From CBDIHP01 sp965279195 (GTDB lineage: Bacteria; Planctomycetota; Planctomycetia; Isosphaerales; Isosphaeraceae): DNA of 64,000 nt. The notes under the pieces are model-generated. The model was given only the letters and a program-made list of their open reading frames with translations, was not told the DNA's origin and ran no database searches. Where the stretch lies: positions 124,001 through 188,000 of the forward strand of contig CBDIHP010000043.1 of NCBI GenBank assembly GCA_965279195.1, given 5' to 3'. Every line of letters begins with the position of its first letter. Within the stretch, counting starts at the first letter, position 1. Made by a program: the position numbers and the translations under genes. Positions 44,712 to 54,673 of this stretch are shown one piece after another.

Positions 44712-44798
44712 CGCTTTTCCCCCATTAGGGTGCGTTGCCCTCCGGGCCGTCCCGCGGCCCTTCTGACCCCGCACCGACAGTCACCGGGAAATTTCTAA

Positions 44799-44813
44799 TC
44801 TCAATTGTTGAGA
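44799..44813. promoter_or_regulatory. Palindromic operator candidate for the MarR regulator
   Basis: TCTCAATTGTTGAGA: 6-base inverted arms with a 3-base centre, the usual size of a MarR site. A partial second arm pair (TCAACTATTGGTTTTTGAGA) follows. It lies in the AT-rich divergent region between the DoxX and MarR genes. Confidence 0.55.
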
Positions 44814-44932
44814 ATGTCAACTATTGGTTTTTGAGAAAGTCAAGTCGGCGGAAAGATGGCCGGGGCGGGTTTCGCGTCGTAGAATGGTGGCATCCCTGTT
44901 CCGACCGCACGCGAGAGGTACTGGCCGAGCCG

Positions 44933-45331
44933 ATGACGCCGAAGTGGTCCGCCCTCTTCCTGCTCCTGGGATCCGAATACGGCCGGTTCCACGCCGCGTC
45001 GGAGGAACTGGGCCTGTCCACGTCGCAGGCCCAGCTGCTCTGGGGCATCGAGCCCGGATCCCCCGCGCCGATGTCTTCCCTGGCCGAACGGCTGGGCTGC
45101 CACGCATCGAACGTGACGGGCCTGGTCGACCGCCTGGAATCGCAGGGTTTGGTCGTCCGCGAGCCCGGCCAGGATCGCCGGGTGAAGGCCATCGCCCTCA
45201 CCGACGCCGGCGTCGACGTCCGCGCCCGGCTCATCGCCCGGATGGACGAGCCCCCGCCGGGCCTCGCCCGCCTGGAGGAGTCCGAGCGGTTGGTGCTGCT
45301 CGGGCTGCTCGCGAAGGCGTTTCCCTCGTAG
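44933..45331 (+). CDS. MarR family transcriptional regulator
   Basis: 132 residues with a winged helix. LSTSQAQLLWGIEPGSPAPM, SSLAERLGCHASNVTGLVDR (recognition helix) and LESQGLVVREPGQDRRVKAI (wing with the Asp-Arg-Arg) are diagnostic. It binds DNA as a dimer and likely represses the divergent DoxX gene and itself. ATG 44933 chosen; the frame stays open upstream. Its stop TAG is the first part of family A copy 2. Confidence 0.88.
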   Translation: MTPKWSALFLLLGSEYGRFHAASEELGLSTSQAQLLWGIEPGSPAPMSSLAERLGCHASNVTGLVDRLESQGLVVREPGQDRRVKAIALTDAGVDVRARLIARMDEPPPGLARLEESERLVLLGLLAKAFPS

Positions 45332-45476
45332 GGTGTGGTGCCATTGGCGTCGTGCCACGACGCCAATGGCTCCGCACCGACGGTTTGCCCTGCCAAAGAG
45401 GGTGATCCATCGGGATATTCGCTGTTGTCGGTGCGGAGCCCCGCGTCCCGTTGGCCCGCAGGGCGCGACACCCTAC
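45328..45476. repeat. Family A palindromic element, copy 2
   Basis: 149 bases between convergent genes, ends GTAGGGTGTGG and CGACACCCTAC. It has an internal CCATTGGCGTCG...CGACGCCAATGG hairpin and GTGCGGAGCCCCGCGTCCCG in common with copies 1 and 3. The TAG at 45329-45331 ends the MarR gene and the complementary TAG at 45473-45475 ends the opposing membrane protein. Confidence 0.85.
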
Positions 45477-46864
45477 TTCCTCGGGAACGGCCCTTGCGAC
45501 CACGACCAGAGGGGCCACCGGGTATTCGCCCCGCGCATGGTGCGCTCGCCGTTCACGAACCCGGCCAGGTAGATCACAACGGCCAGACCCACCACGCCGA
45601 ACGTCAGCCACCCCGTCATCGCCAGGGCAGGCACTTCCTCGACCCCGTCGGCGTAATCTTCACTCGCGGATTCCGCGTCGACCGGCGTGGGAGTCTTGAG
45701 GAACACATACAGGAACATCAAGCCGAACAGGATCCAGAAGACGTTATGCATGTTCACATAACGGGGGCGACTCGGGTAGAAGAAGTAGTGCGCCGTCAGG
45801 TTCTGAAACAGGATCATCGTCAGCGATAGCCACAGCACCGGGAACGCCACCGCCCACTTCGACCGGGCCTTGCTCGCGTAGAGCACCAGCCAGATGAGTG
45901 CCCCCAGGAACCCCAGCCCGCAGACGATGTTGATCGCAAGCATGACCCGCCCGGCGAGCTGCTCGGGGTTCGCATAGCCGTAGCCCTTGAGGGCGGCGGC
46001 ATACTCCTCCAACTTCTTCACGGTCTCGATCCGGGCGATCCGGTGCCACAGGGGGATGAAGGCGAGCGAGTAGACGATCCCGTAGAACGCGACCAGGCCG
46101 ACGTTGCCATTCTCCGGCGGGGCGTCGTAGCGGCGGTGGACCATCCCGAAGGTGAAAACGAAGCCGCCGATGAACCCGCAGGACGTCTCCATCACGTTCC
46201 AGTGATTGATCGACCAGCCGGTCAGGCCCTCGAGGACGTTGGCTTCGTTCCCCAGGAGCCGGCCGAGGCTCATCCCCAACCCGAACCCGACGTAGCCCAG
46301 GATGGCGCCGCGGAGCCCGCTGGACTTCCGGTTCGCCGCCAGCCAGATCATCGACGCGATCGCCGCGCCCATGTAGCCGATCGAGCCGTTGTTCCGGGGC
46401 GGGTTGATGTCGAACCCGAGCCAATTCACCACGATCGCCGAGGTGACCCAGCCGCCGAACAGCACGGTGCCGGCGTAGCCGAGCCATTCCTCGGTCCTGA
46501 GCGGCTTCTTCTCCAGCAGCAGGCCCATCATCGCGCAGCCGAAGGTGCCCCAGGCGGAGCCCTGCAGGAAGAGGGTCAGGAATCCATAGCCGTAATTGAT
46601 GAACGTATCGGCCTGGGCGTATCCGTGGAGGATGCCGTAGCTCATGGTGCCCCCCGCGCCGATGCCGATGCCCGACACGGCGGCGAGCAGCGGCATCCAG
46701 CGGTAGAGCGCCGGCTGGCCGCTGACGAAGGCGAAACCCAGTGCGAGCGCCACGCCGGGATACATCGCCCCGATGAGGTGGCCGAAGTCGCCCCGGATGC
46801 CCCATCCCAGGCCGACCGCCAGCGCGACGAACAGACTCCGCCCGATCCGATCTCCGAGACTCAT
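45473..46864 (-). CDS. Polytopic membrane protein of unknown function
   Basis: 463 residues with about 11-12 hydrophobic segments, not recognised. Gly-rich helices open the protein (LFVALAVGLGWGIRGDFGHL, IGAMYPGVALALGFAFVSGQ). Conserved-looking loops include GWSINHWNVMETSCGFIGGF and FFYPSRPRYVNMHNVFWILF. No transporter family signature could be assigned. The start ATG 46864 gives an immediate first helix. The stop TAG comes from the family A element. Adjacent minus-strand upstream gene is the exported toroid protein, 30 bases away, so they may be co-transcribed. Confidence 0.75.
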   Translation of the reverse strand: MSLGDRIGRSLFVALAVGLGWGIRGDFGHLIGAMYPGVALALGFAFVSGQPALYRWMPLLAAVSGIGIGAGGTMSYGILHGYAQADTFINYGYGFLTLFLQGSAWGTFGCAMMGLLLEKKPLRTEEWLGYAGTVLFGGWVTSAIVVNWLGFDINPPRNNGSIGYMGAAIASMIWLAANRKSSGLRGAILGYVGFGLGMSLGRLLGNEANVLEGLTGWSINHWNVMETSCGFIGGFVFTFGMVHRRYDAPPENGNVGLVAFYGIVYSLAFIPLWHRIARIETVKKLEEYAAALKGYGYANPEQLAGRVMLAINIVCGLGFLGALIWLVLYASKARSKWAVAFPVLWLSLTMILFQNLTAHYFFYPSRPRYVNMHNVFWILFGLMFLYVFLKTPTPVDAESASEDYADGVEEVPALAMTGWLTFGVVGLAVVIYLAGFVNGERTMRGANTRWPLWSWSQGPFPRK

Positions 46865-46894
46865 CCTGGCTCTCCGTCGTTCGACGAAAATCGG

Positions 46895-48013
46895 TCAGGG
46901 GGCCGACTGCGAGATGTCCTTCGCCTGCTCGTTCTTACCGCCCTGGATCGCATTCGCCGGGCGGCAGGACATGACCGCGAGGGCGGCGAAGCCGGTCCCG
47001 GCGTTGGCGATGTAGTGGGCCTTGTCATTGTTCAGTGACCTCGTGAACCAGCGGCCCGAGGCCCTCTGGTTCTTCGACAGCCACGCCAGGCCCTTCTGGA
47101 TCGCGGTCGATTCGGCCGGGATGCCCGACTTGCGCAGGACGTACATCACCAGGCCCGTGGCGTAGCCGTCGCTCGGGGCATCCTTGGCGTCGTTCGGCGT
47201 GTCGTCGCGACGCTTCCAGGTCCCCAGGGACGGCAAACTCCAACCGCCGTCGGGGCGCTGGAGGGCCAAGAGTTCGTTGATGGTCGCCTCGCGGGCCTCG
47301 GGGGTCATCAGCCCCTTGAGGCCGACGTTCGCCCAGAGCAGGAAGGTCCTGTGATGGAGGTCCGGTGCGGGGGTCTTCGCGAGATAATCGCGGAGTTTCG
47401 CGAGGCCCTTGCCGGCCGACTCGGATTTCGCGTAGTCGCCCGGGGCCTGGCCGACGCCCACGGCGGCGAAGACCGCGCCAAAGTAGTCGTCGTGCTCATA
47501 GGGCGGCCAACCGCACTTGAGCCAGTTCCACGACCCGTCGGGCTTCTGGAGTGTCCAGATGCGGTCGAGGGCCTTGCGGCTCGACGGGCTGAGGGGGGCC
47601 TTCGCGGCCTCGTCGTTCAGGGCGAGCGTCACGGCGGTGGCGACGACCTCGGCATCCCAGCGCGGCTTGGCCTTCTTGTCGGCGTCGTCCCAGTGCGCGA
47701 CTCGGTCCTCGAAGAACGCCCGGATCTCCTTCGCCGCGTCAGAATCGGCGTTCGGCAGGGCAGGGCGGGCGATCATGTAGGCATAGTTCGTGTGGCAGGT
47801 GCCGCACTTGTGCTGGCGGGTCCAGGCCAGCGACACGTCGTCCATGATCCGCGCGGTCGCCCGGAGCGACATCCGCTCGGCCATCGGCTCCTCGGCCGAA
47901 TTCGCGGCGGGGGCGGCGGGCTTCTTCTCCTGGAACGCCTGCGCGCGCGTGGAGAAAACGAGGAGGGCCAGGGCGAACGTCCAGGCCCGACGGCGCGGCG
48001 AGGTCCCGATCAT
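46895..48013 (-). CDS. Exported terpenoid-cyclase-toroid-like protein with a CxxCH motif
   Basis: 372 residues with a signal peptide ending near TRAQAF. A single heme-binding-type motif CGTCHTNYAYM lies near residue 70. The rest is an alpha-alpha toroid: repeats with the squalene-cyclase-like QxxDGSW pattern (LQKPDGSWNWLKC and LQRPDGGWSLPSL). It lacks the catalytic DxDD motif of squalene-hopene cyclase, so cyclase activity is unlikely. Probably periplasmic and perhaps a cytochrome. ATG 48013 gives the signal peptide. Confidence 0.75.
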   Translation of the reverse strand: MIGTSPRRRAWTFALALLVFSTRAQAFQEKKPAAPAANSAEEPMAERMSLRATARIMDDVSLAWTRQHKCGTCHTNYAYMIARPALPNADSDAAKEIRAFFEDRVAHWDDADKKAKPRWDAEVVATAVTLALNDEAAKAPLSPSSRKALDRIWTLQKPDGSWNWLKCGWPPYEHDDYFGAVFAAVGVGQAPGDYAKSESAGKGLAKLRDYLAKTPAPDLHHRTFLLWANVGLKGLMTPEAREATINELLALQRPDGGWSLPSLGTWKRRDDTPNDAKDAPSDGYATGLVMYVLRKSGIPAESTAIQKGLAWLSKNQRASGRWFTRSLNNDKAHYIANAGTGFAALAVMSCRPANAIQGGKNEQAKDISQSAP

Positions 48014-48270
48014 GTCGCTGACTCCTCCCGGATCGTGTCCGACTTGCGTGCGAAAAGGAGGACAAATGTTTAACCGGTCGCGGGCGTGCGGGCAAGGGGC
48101 GACCGTTGTCGCGCCGCCACGCCGGGGCGTTGCCACTTGCCCGCATCCCGACGCTGGATTAGCCTGAACCGTGCGAGGTCGACCGCCCGGACTCCCCGCC
48201 TCACCGCCGGCCCGCCGTCAAGACGATCCCACCCTCCCGCCGCGTGCCGATCGACAGAGGAGACACGAGC

Positions 48271-50391
48271 ATGGGCAACGCCCGTCCCGCACGGCCCGCC
48301 GGCCGAGGTTGGCCCCTGCTCGCGTTCGGGCTCTTCTGGGTCGGATCCGGGCCTGTTCGGGCCGACGACTCGCTGGCCGTGTACGATGCCCAGATCAAGG
48401 AATCGGCGCGCCAGCACTGGTCCTTCCAGCCGGTCCGGTCGCCCGAGGTCCCGAAGGTCAAGCGGGCCGACTGGGTCCGCAACCCGATCGACGCGTTCGT
48501 CGTCGCCGGGCTCGAAGCGAAGAGCTGGACGCCCGCGCCTCCGGCGTCGCCCCGGGCGCTGACGCGACGCCTCTTCTTCGACCTCAACGGCCTGCCGCCG
48601 GCCCCGGACGAGGTGGCCAGGCTGGAGAAATCGCCGAGCCCCGAGGCGTTCGACCGGCTCGCGGACGAGTTGCTGTCGCGGCCCGCCTACGGCGAGCGCT
48701 GGGCGAGGCACTGGCTCGATGTGGCCCGCTACGGCGAGTCCAACGGCTACGAGCGCGACGCCGCCAAGCCAGAGGTCTGGCGCTACCGCGACTACGTCAT
48801 CCGATCCTTCAACGACGACAAACCCTTCGATCGGTTCGCGGTCGAGCAGCTCGCGGGCGACGAACTGGGGGAGGGCGAGATCGCCCCCGCCGACCGCGTG
48901 GCCACCGGCTTCTACCGCCTCGGCCCCTGGGACGACGAGCCGGCGGATCCCAGGCAGGACCGCTTCGACCAGCTCGACGATATGGTCTCCACCACGTCGG
49001 AGGTTTTCCTCGGCCTGACGATCGGCTGCGCACGCTGCCACAATCACAAGTTCGAACCGCTGACGATGCACGACTATTACCGCATGGTCGCCGTCGTCGA
49101 CCCGCTCGACCGCCCCCGCGACGGCCGGACCGAGCTGCCCGCGCCCATCGGCTCGCCCTCGCAACTCCGACGCTGGGAGCAGGTCAAGGCCCAGGTCGGG
49201 ACGCTCCGCGGGCAGGCGTCGCAACTCAAGGCAACGCCCCTCGACGAGGCGAAGGAACTCGCCGGCCAGTTCGACGCCACGGCCGACGCCCTGCTCGCCA
49301 CGTCCGGCGCTTCCGAGCCGACGATGGCTTATGTGATGAAGGAATCGTCGAACAGGCCGCCTCGCACGTTCCTACTCAGGCGGGGCCAGGCGACCGCCCC
49401 CGGGCCGGAGGTCCAGCCCGGAGTGCCGGCGGTCCTGGTGAAGTCGCAACCGAGATTCCTCGGGGCTGGCGAGTCCACGACACGACGCAGGCTGACGCTT
49501 GCGCAGTGGATCGCCAGCCGCGACAATCCGCTGACGGCCCGCGTGATCGTCAATCGGGTCTGGCAGCACCATTTCGGCGAGGGGCTGGTCCGCACGCCCA
49601 ACGACTTCGGCACGAACGCCGAGGCGCCGACGCATCCCGAACTGCTCGACTGGCTCGCCGCGTGGTTCATGGACAACGGCTGGTCGGTGAAGAAGCTACA
49701 TAAGCTGATCCTGGCCAGCAACACCTGGCGGATGTCCTCTCGGATCGTCGAGCCGTCGTACGCCGAGGAGGATCCCGAGAACCGCATGCACTGGCGGCAC
49801 TCGTACAACCGGCTCGAAGCCGAGGCCATCCGCGACGCGATGCTGGCGATCTCCGGGCGATTGAACCCGAAGATGTACGGCCCCTCGATGCACCCGCCGA
49901 TCCCCAGGGAAGCCCTCGAAGGGTCGAGCGACCCGGCGACGATCTGGAGGGCGTCGGACGAGGGAGAAGCGTCGCGACGAACCATCTACATGTTCGTGAA
50001 GCGTTCCCTGATCGTCCCGATGGTCGAGGTGCTCGACTTCTGCGACACCGCCCGATCCGCCCCGCGTCGGACGAATACGAACGTGCCGACCCAGGCGCTC
50101 AGCCTCCTCAACGGCGGGTTCGTGCTCCAGCAGGCCCGCTACCTGGCCGAGCGGGTCGAGAAGGAAGCGGGGCCCGACCCGTCGCGCAAGCTCGACCGGG
50201 CGTTCCTGCTCGCCTTCAACCGGACCCCGAGCGAGAAGGAGCGGGCCGCGCTGCTGGCCTTCCTCGATCGCGAGGTCGAGTCGGCCCGGAAGGAGTCGCC
50301 GGGGCGGCCCGAGGCGGAACTCCGGGCCCGGACCTGGGTGCAGGTCGGCCGGGTGATCCTGAACATGAATGAACTGGTTTACGTCGAGTGA
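48271..50391 (+). CDS. DUF1549/DUF1553 domain protein
   Basis: 706 residues, second such protein in the window. After a signal peptide (ending near VRADD) it goes almost directly into DUF1549 (NPIDAFVVAGLEAKSW to GLTIGCARCHNHKFEPL), without the N-terminal PSCyt1 CxxCH domain of its paralogue at 5662. DUF1553 follows (LAQWIASRDNPLTARVIVNR to RTWVQVGRVILNMNELVYVE). CARCHNHK may be a heme or metal site. ATG 48271 has AGAGGAG upstream. The DUF1501 gene follows by 37 bases. Confidence 0.88.
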   Translation: MGNARPARPAGRGWPLLAFGLFWVGSGPVRADDSLAVYDAQIKESARQHWSFQPVRSPEVPKVKRADWVRNPIDAFVVAGLEAKSWTPAPPASPRALTRRLFFDLNGLPPAPDEVARLEKSPSPEAFDRLADELLSRPAYGERWARHWLDVARYGESNGYERDAAKPEVWRYRDYVIRSFNDDKPFDRFAVEQLAGDELGEGEIAPADRVATGFYRLGPWDDEPADPRQDRFDQLDDMVSTTSEVFLGLTIGCARCHNHKFEPLTMHDYYRMVAVVDPLDRPRDGRTELPAPIGSPSQLRRWEQVKAQVGTLRGQASQLKATPLDEAKELAGQFDATADALLATSGASEPTMAYVMKESSNRPPRTFLLRRGQATAPGPEVQPGVPAVLVKSQPRFLGAGESTTRRRLTLAQWIASRDNPLTARVIVNRVWQHHFGEGLVRTPNDFGTNAEAPTHPELLDWLAAWFMDNGWSVKKLHKLILASNTWRMSSRIVEPSYAEEDPENRMHWRHSYNRLEAEAIRDAMLAISGRLNPKMYGPSMHPPIPREALEGSSDPATIWRASDEGEASRRTIYMFVKRSLIVPMVEVLDFCDTARSAPRRTNTNVPTQALSLLNGGFVLQQARYLAERVEKEAGPDPSRKLDRAFLLAFNRTPSEKERAALLAFLDREVESARKESPGRPEAELRARTWVQVGRVILNMNELVYVE

Positions 50392-50428
50392 GCATGACTC
50401 CGCGTCGGACCCATCCGGGGGGCAGACC

Positions 50429-51889
<1,461 letters not shown>

Positions 51890-51987
51890 GCCTCACCGCG
51901 ACGGCGGCGGTTGTCGACGACGATTCCGGTCGGGTATAAATGGGCCTTCGCGCCCGGGATCCGACCTGAGAATCGAGCCACCGACCC

Positions 51988-54489
51988 ATGACCCCACGCC
52001 GATCCGTTCGCCTCCCCTTGCTGGCCCTCGCCGGGCTCTTCCTGGCCGAAACCCGGGCCCTCGCGGAGGACGCCGCGCCCATCAAGCCGACGGAGGCCCT
52101 GGTCCTCCGACAGGCCGGTGCCCGGGGGCCGGGGCGAGGACGGGGGCGTTCGATCGTCAACGCCGATCCGCTCGTGTCGAGGTGGATCCGCGACGGCTGG
52201 GCGTCGCCGAAGCCGGGCGATTCGCTCGAACTCAACGGCGGCAAGGCCAGCTGGGAGCCGGTCGCGGCGGGCAAGGACGGGGCGTTCACCGGGCCGGGGA
52301 TGTTCGGCGGCCAGGCGCTGGTGAAGGTCCAGGCCGACAAGCCGGGCGTCCAGATCCTCCAGGCCAACGGGGCCAATTCGGTCCTCGTCAACGGCGATTC
52401 CTTCCGGCCGGGCGATGTCTACGGATACGGATATGTCAAGCTGCCCATCGCCCTCAAGGCCGGCGGCAATGACCTCCTCTTCCAGACCGGCCGGGGTCGA
52501 CTGTCGGCCGAACTCGTCGAGCCGAAGGCCGTCGCCCAGTTCAACACCGGCGACGTGACTGCCCCCGACTTCCTCGTCGGCCGCGAGGTCGCCGACTGGC
52601 TCGGCGTGATCGTCCTGAACGCGAGCGAGGCGATGGCGACGGATTTGTCGATCCGTTCGAGGGTCGGCGACGCCCCCGAGCAGGCCCAGACGCTCCCGAC
52701 GTTCCTGCCGCTGGCGACCCGCAAGGTGGGCGTGCGGCTCCAGTCGCCGGCCTTCGGCAAGACGGGCGAGCAGGAGGTCACGCTCCGGCTGTTCAAGGGG
52801 GGGAAGGAACTCGACAAGGCCACGCTCAAGCTGCGGGTGCGGAAGCCGGACGAGTCGCACCGGCGGACGTTCCTGAGCCAGATCGACGGCAGCGTGCAGT
52901 ATTTCGGAGTCCAGCCGGCGCGGCCGCTGCCGGGGTCGAAGGAAGCGCCCGCGCTCGTGCTCTCGCTGCACGGGGCGTCGGTCGAGGCGATGGGGCAGGC
53001 GGATGCGTACGGCCCCAAGCGTTGGGCGCACGTCGTCGCACCGACGAATCGCCGGCCGTATGGGTTCGACTGGGAAGACTGGGGCCGGATGGACGCGATC
53101 GAGGTGCTGGAACTGGCCCAGAAGCAGCTCAGGACTGATCCTAGCCGGGTCTATCTCACCGGCCACTCGATGGGCGGCCACGGCACCTGGCAGGTTGGCG
53201 CGACGTTCCCCGACCGCTTCGCCGCGATCGGCCCGAGCGCGGGCTGGATCAGCATGATGAGCTACGCGGGCGTCACCAAGCCCGAGCCCGCCGACCCGCT
53301 GGCGGCCATCCTCTCGCGCGCCCTGAACCCCAGCGACACCCTCGGGCTGGCCCGGAACTATCTCCACCAGGGTATCTACATCCTCCACGGCGATGCCGAC
53401 GACAACGTGCCGGTCGCCCAGGCCCGGACCATGAAGAAGGTGCTCGAAGGGTTCCACCGGGATCTGTCGTACTACGAGCAACCCAAGGCCGGCCACTGGT
53501 GGGGCGGGCCGAACGAGGACGGCGGCACCGCCTGCGTCGACTGGGCCCCGATGTTCGACCTGTTCTCGAAGCGCCGCCTGCCCGAGAACGCCGAGGTTCG
53601 CGAGGTCGAGTTCGCCACGATGAACCCGGCCATCTCCTCTCGCTCGCGCTGGGCGTCGATCGAGGCGCAGGCGAAGCCGCTGGCCCCCAGCACGATCAAG
53701 CTGAACGCCCGGCCGTTCAAACGTCGGTTCGACGGCACGACCCAGAACGTCGCCCGCCTGGCCCTGGACGTCCGCCACCTGGCCCCGGGCGAGCCGATCG
53801 AGGTCGAACTCGACGGCACGCCGGCGATCCATGTCGAGTGGCCGGGCGAGTCGGGCAAGGTCTGGCTGGAACGAGACGCGAAGTCGGGCGTCTGGGCGTC
53901 GGCCAAGGCCCCGTCGAAGGACCAGAAGGGGCCGCACCGCGCCGGCCCGTTCAAGGAAGCGTTCCGGAACCGGATGGTGTTCGTTTATGGAACCCATGGC
54001 AGCGAGGCCGAGAACGCCCTCTGGCTGGCGAAGGCCCGCCACGACGCCGAGACCTTCTGGTATCGCGGCAACGGCTCGGTCGACGTCATGCCCGACACCG
54101 CGTTCGACCCCAAGGCGGACGTCGATCGGTCGGTCATCCTCTACGGCAACGCCGCCAGCAATGGCGTCTGGGACGACCTGCTGGGTTCCAGCCCGGTCCA
54201 GGTGAAGCCGGGCGAGATCAAGGTCGGTGACCGGGTGGAGAAGGGCGAGAACCTGGCGTGCCTGGTCGTCCGGCCCCGGCCGGACAGCGACGTGGCGTCG
54301 GTCGCGGCCGTGTCGGCGACGGGCCTGGTCGGCGAGCGTCTCACCTTCGCCCTGCCGTACTTCATCTCGGGCGTGGCCTTCCCGGACGTGACCGTCGCCA
54401 CCATCGACGGGGCCGGGGCCCAGGTGAAGGGCGCGGGCTTCTTCGGCAATGATTGGTCGATCGCCTCGGGCGAATTCGCCTGGAAGTGA
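51988..54489 (+). CDS. Exported prolyl-oligopeptidase-type alpha/beta hydrolase
   Basis: 833 residues with a signal peptide ending near TRALAED. The hydrolase domain is about residues 305-530: LVLSLHGASVEA, then GHSMGGHGTW with the nucleophile Ser, HGDADDNVPVAQ with the catalytic Asp, and KAGHWWGG with the His. N-terminal beta-rich domains precede it, and a C-terminal Rossmann-like part (RNRMVFVYGTHGSEAENALW) follows. It has the same layout as the protein at 60438. Substrate unknown, probably an ester or peptide in the periplasm. Confidence 0.8.
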   Translation: MTPRRSVRLPLLALAGLFLAETRALAEDAAPIKPTEALVLRQAGARGPGRGRGRSIVNADPLVSRWIRDGWASPKPGDSLELNGGKASWEPVAAGKDGAFTGPGMFGGQALVKVQADKPGVQILQANGANSVLVNGDSFRPGDVYGYGYVKLPIALKAGGNDLLFQTGRGRLSAELVEPKAVAQFNTGDVTAPDFLVGREVADWLGVIVLNASEAMATDLSIRSRVGDAPEQAQTLPTFLPLATRKVGVRLQSPAFGKTGEQEVTLRLFKGGKELDKATLKLRVRKPDESHRRTFLSQIDGSVQYFGVQPARPLPGSKEAPALVLSLHGASVEAMGQADAYGPKRWAHVVAPTNRRPYGFDWEDWGRMDAIEVLELAQKQLRTDPSRVYLTGHSMGGHGTWQVGATFPDRFAAIGPSAGWISMMSYAGVTKPEPADPLAAILSRALNPSDTLGLARNYLHQGIYILHGDADDNVPVAQARTMKKVLEGFHRDLSYYEQPKAGHWWGGPNEDGGTACVDWAPMFDLFSKRRLPENAEVREVEFATMNPAISSRSRWASIEAQAKPLAPSTIKLNARPFKRRFDGTTQNVARLALDVRHLAPGEPIEVELDGTPAIHVEWPGESGKVWLERDAKSGVWASAKAPSKDQKGPHRAGPFKEAFRNRMVFVYGTHGSEAENALWLAKARHDAETFWYRGNGSVDVMPDTAFDPKADVDRSVILYGNAASNGVWDDLLGSSPVQVKPGEIKVGDRVEKGENLACLVVRPRPDSDVASVAAVSATGLVGERLTFALPYFISGVAFPDVTVATIDGAGAQVKGAGFFGNDWSIASGEFAWK

Positions 54490-54673
54490 GCCCGATCGGA
54501 AATGGCGTGGGGCATCCGAACCGGAGGGCTGGCGCAGCCCTCTGGACGTAGGACGCCCGCGCCCGGGCCGCGTCGGCATCCCCGCTCGGCTTGCTCTGCC
54601 CGGTAGAATCCTTTATGCGCATCGGGGGTGCGGCGGTTTGACGCCCTCGGGCGCGGATTTGGAGATCGACAGC

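Noticed and set aside
46895..48013. Squalene-hopene cyclase
   Set aside because: The toroid repeats are there but the catalytic DxDD motif is missing and the protein is less than two thirds of the normal length with a signal peptide.
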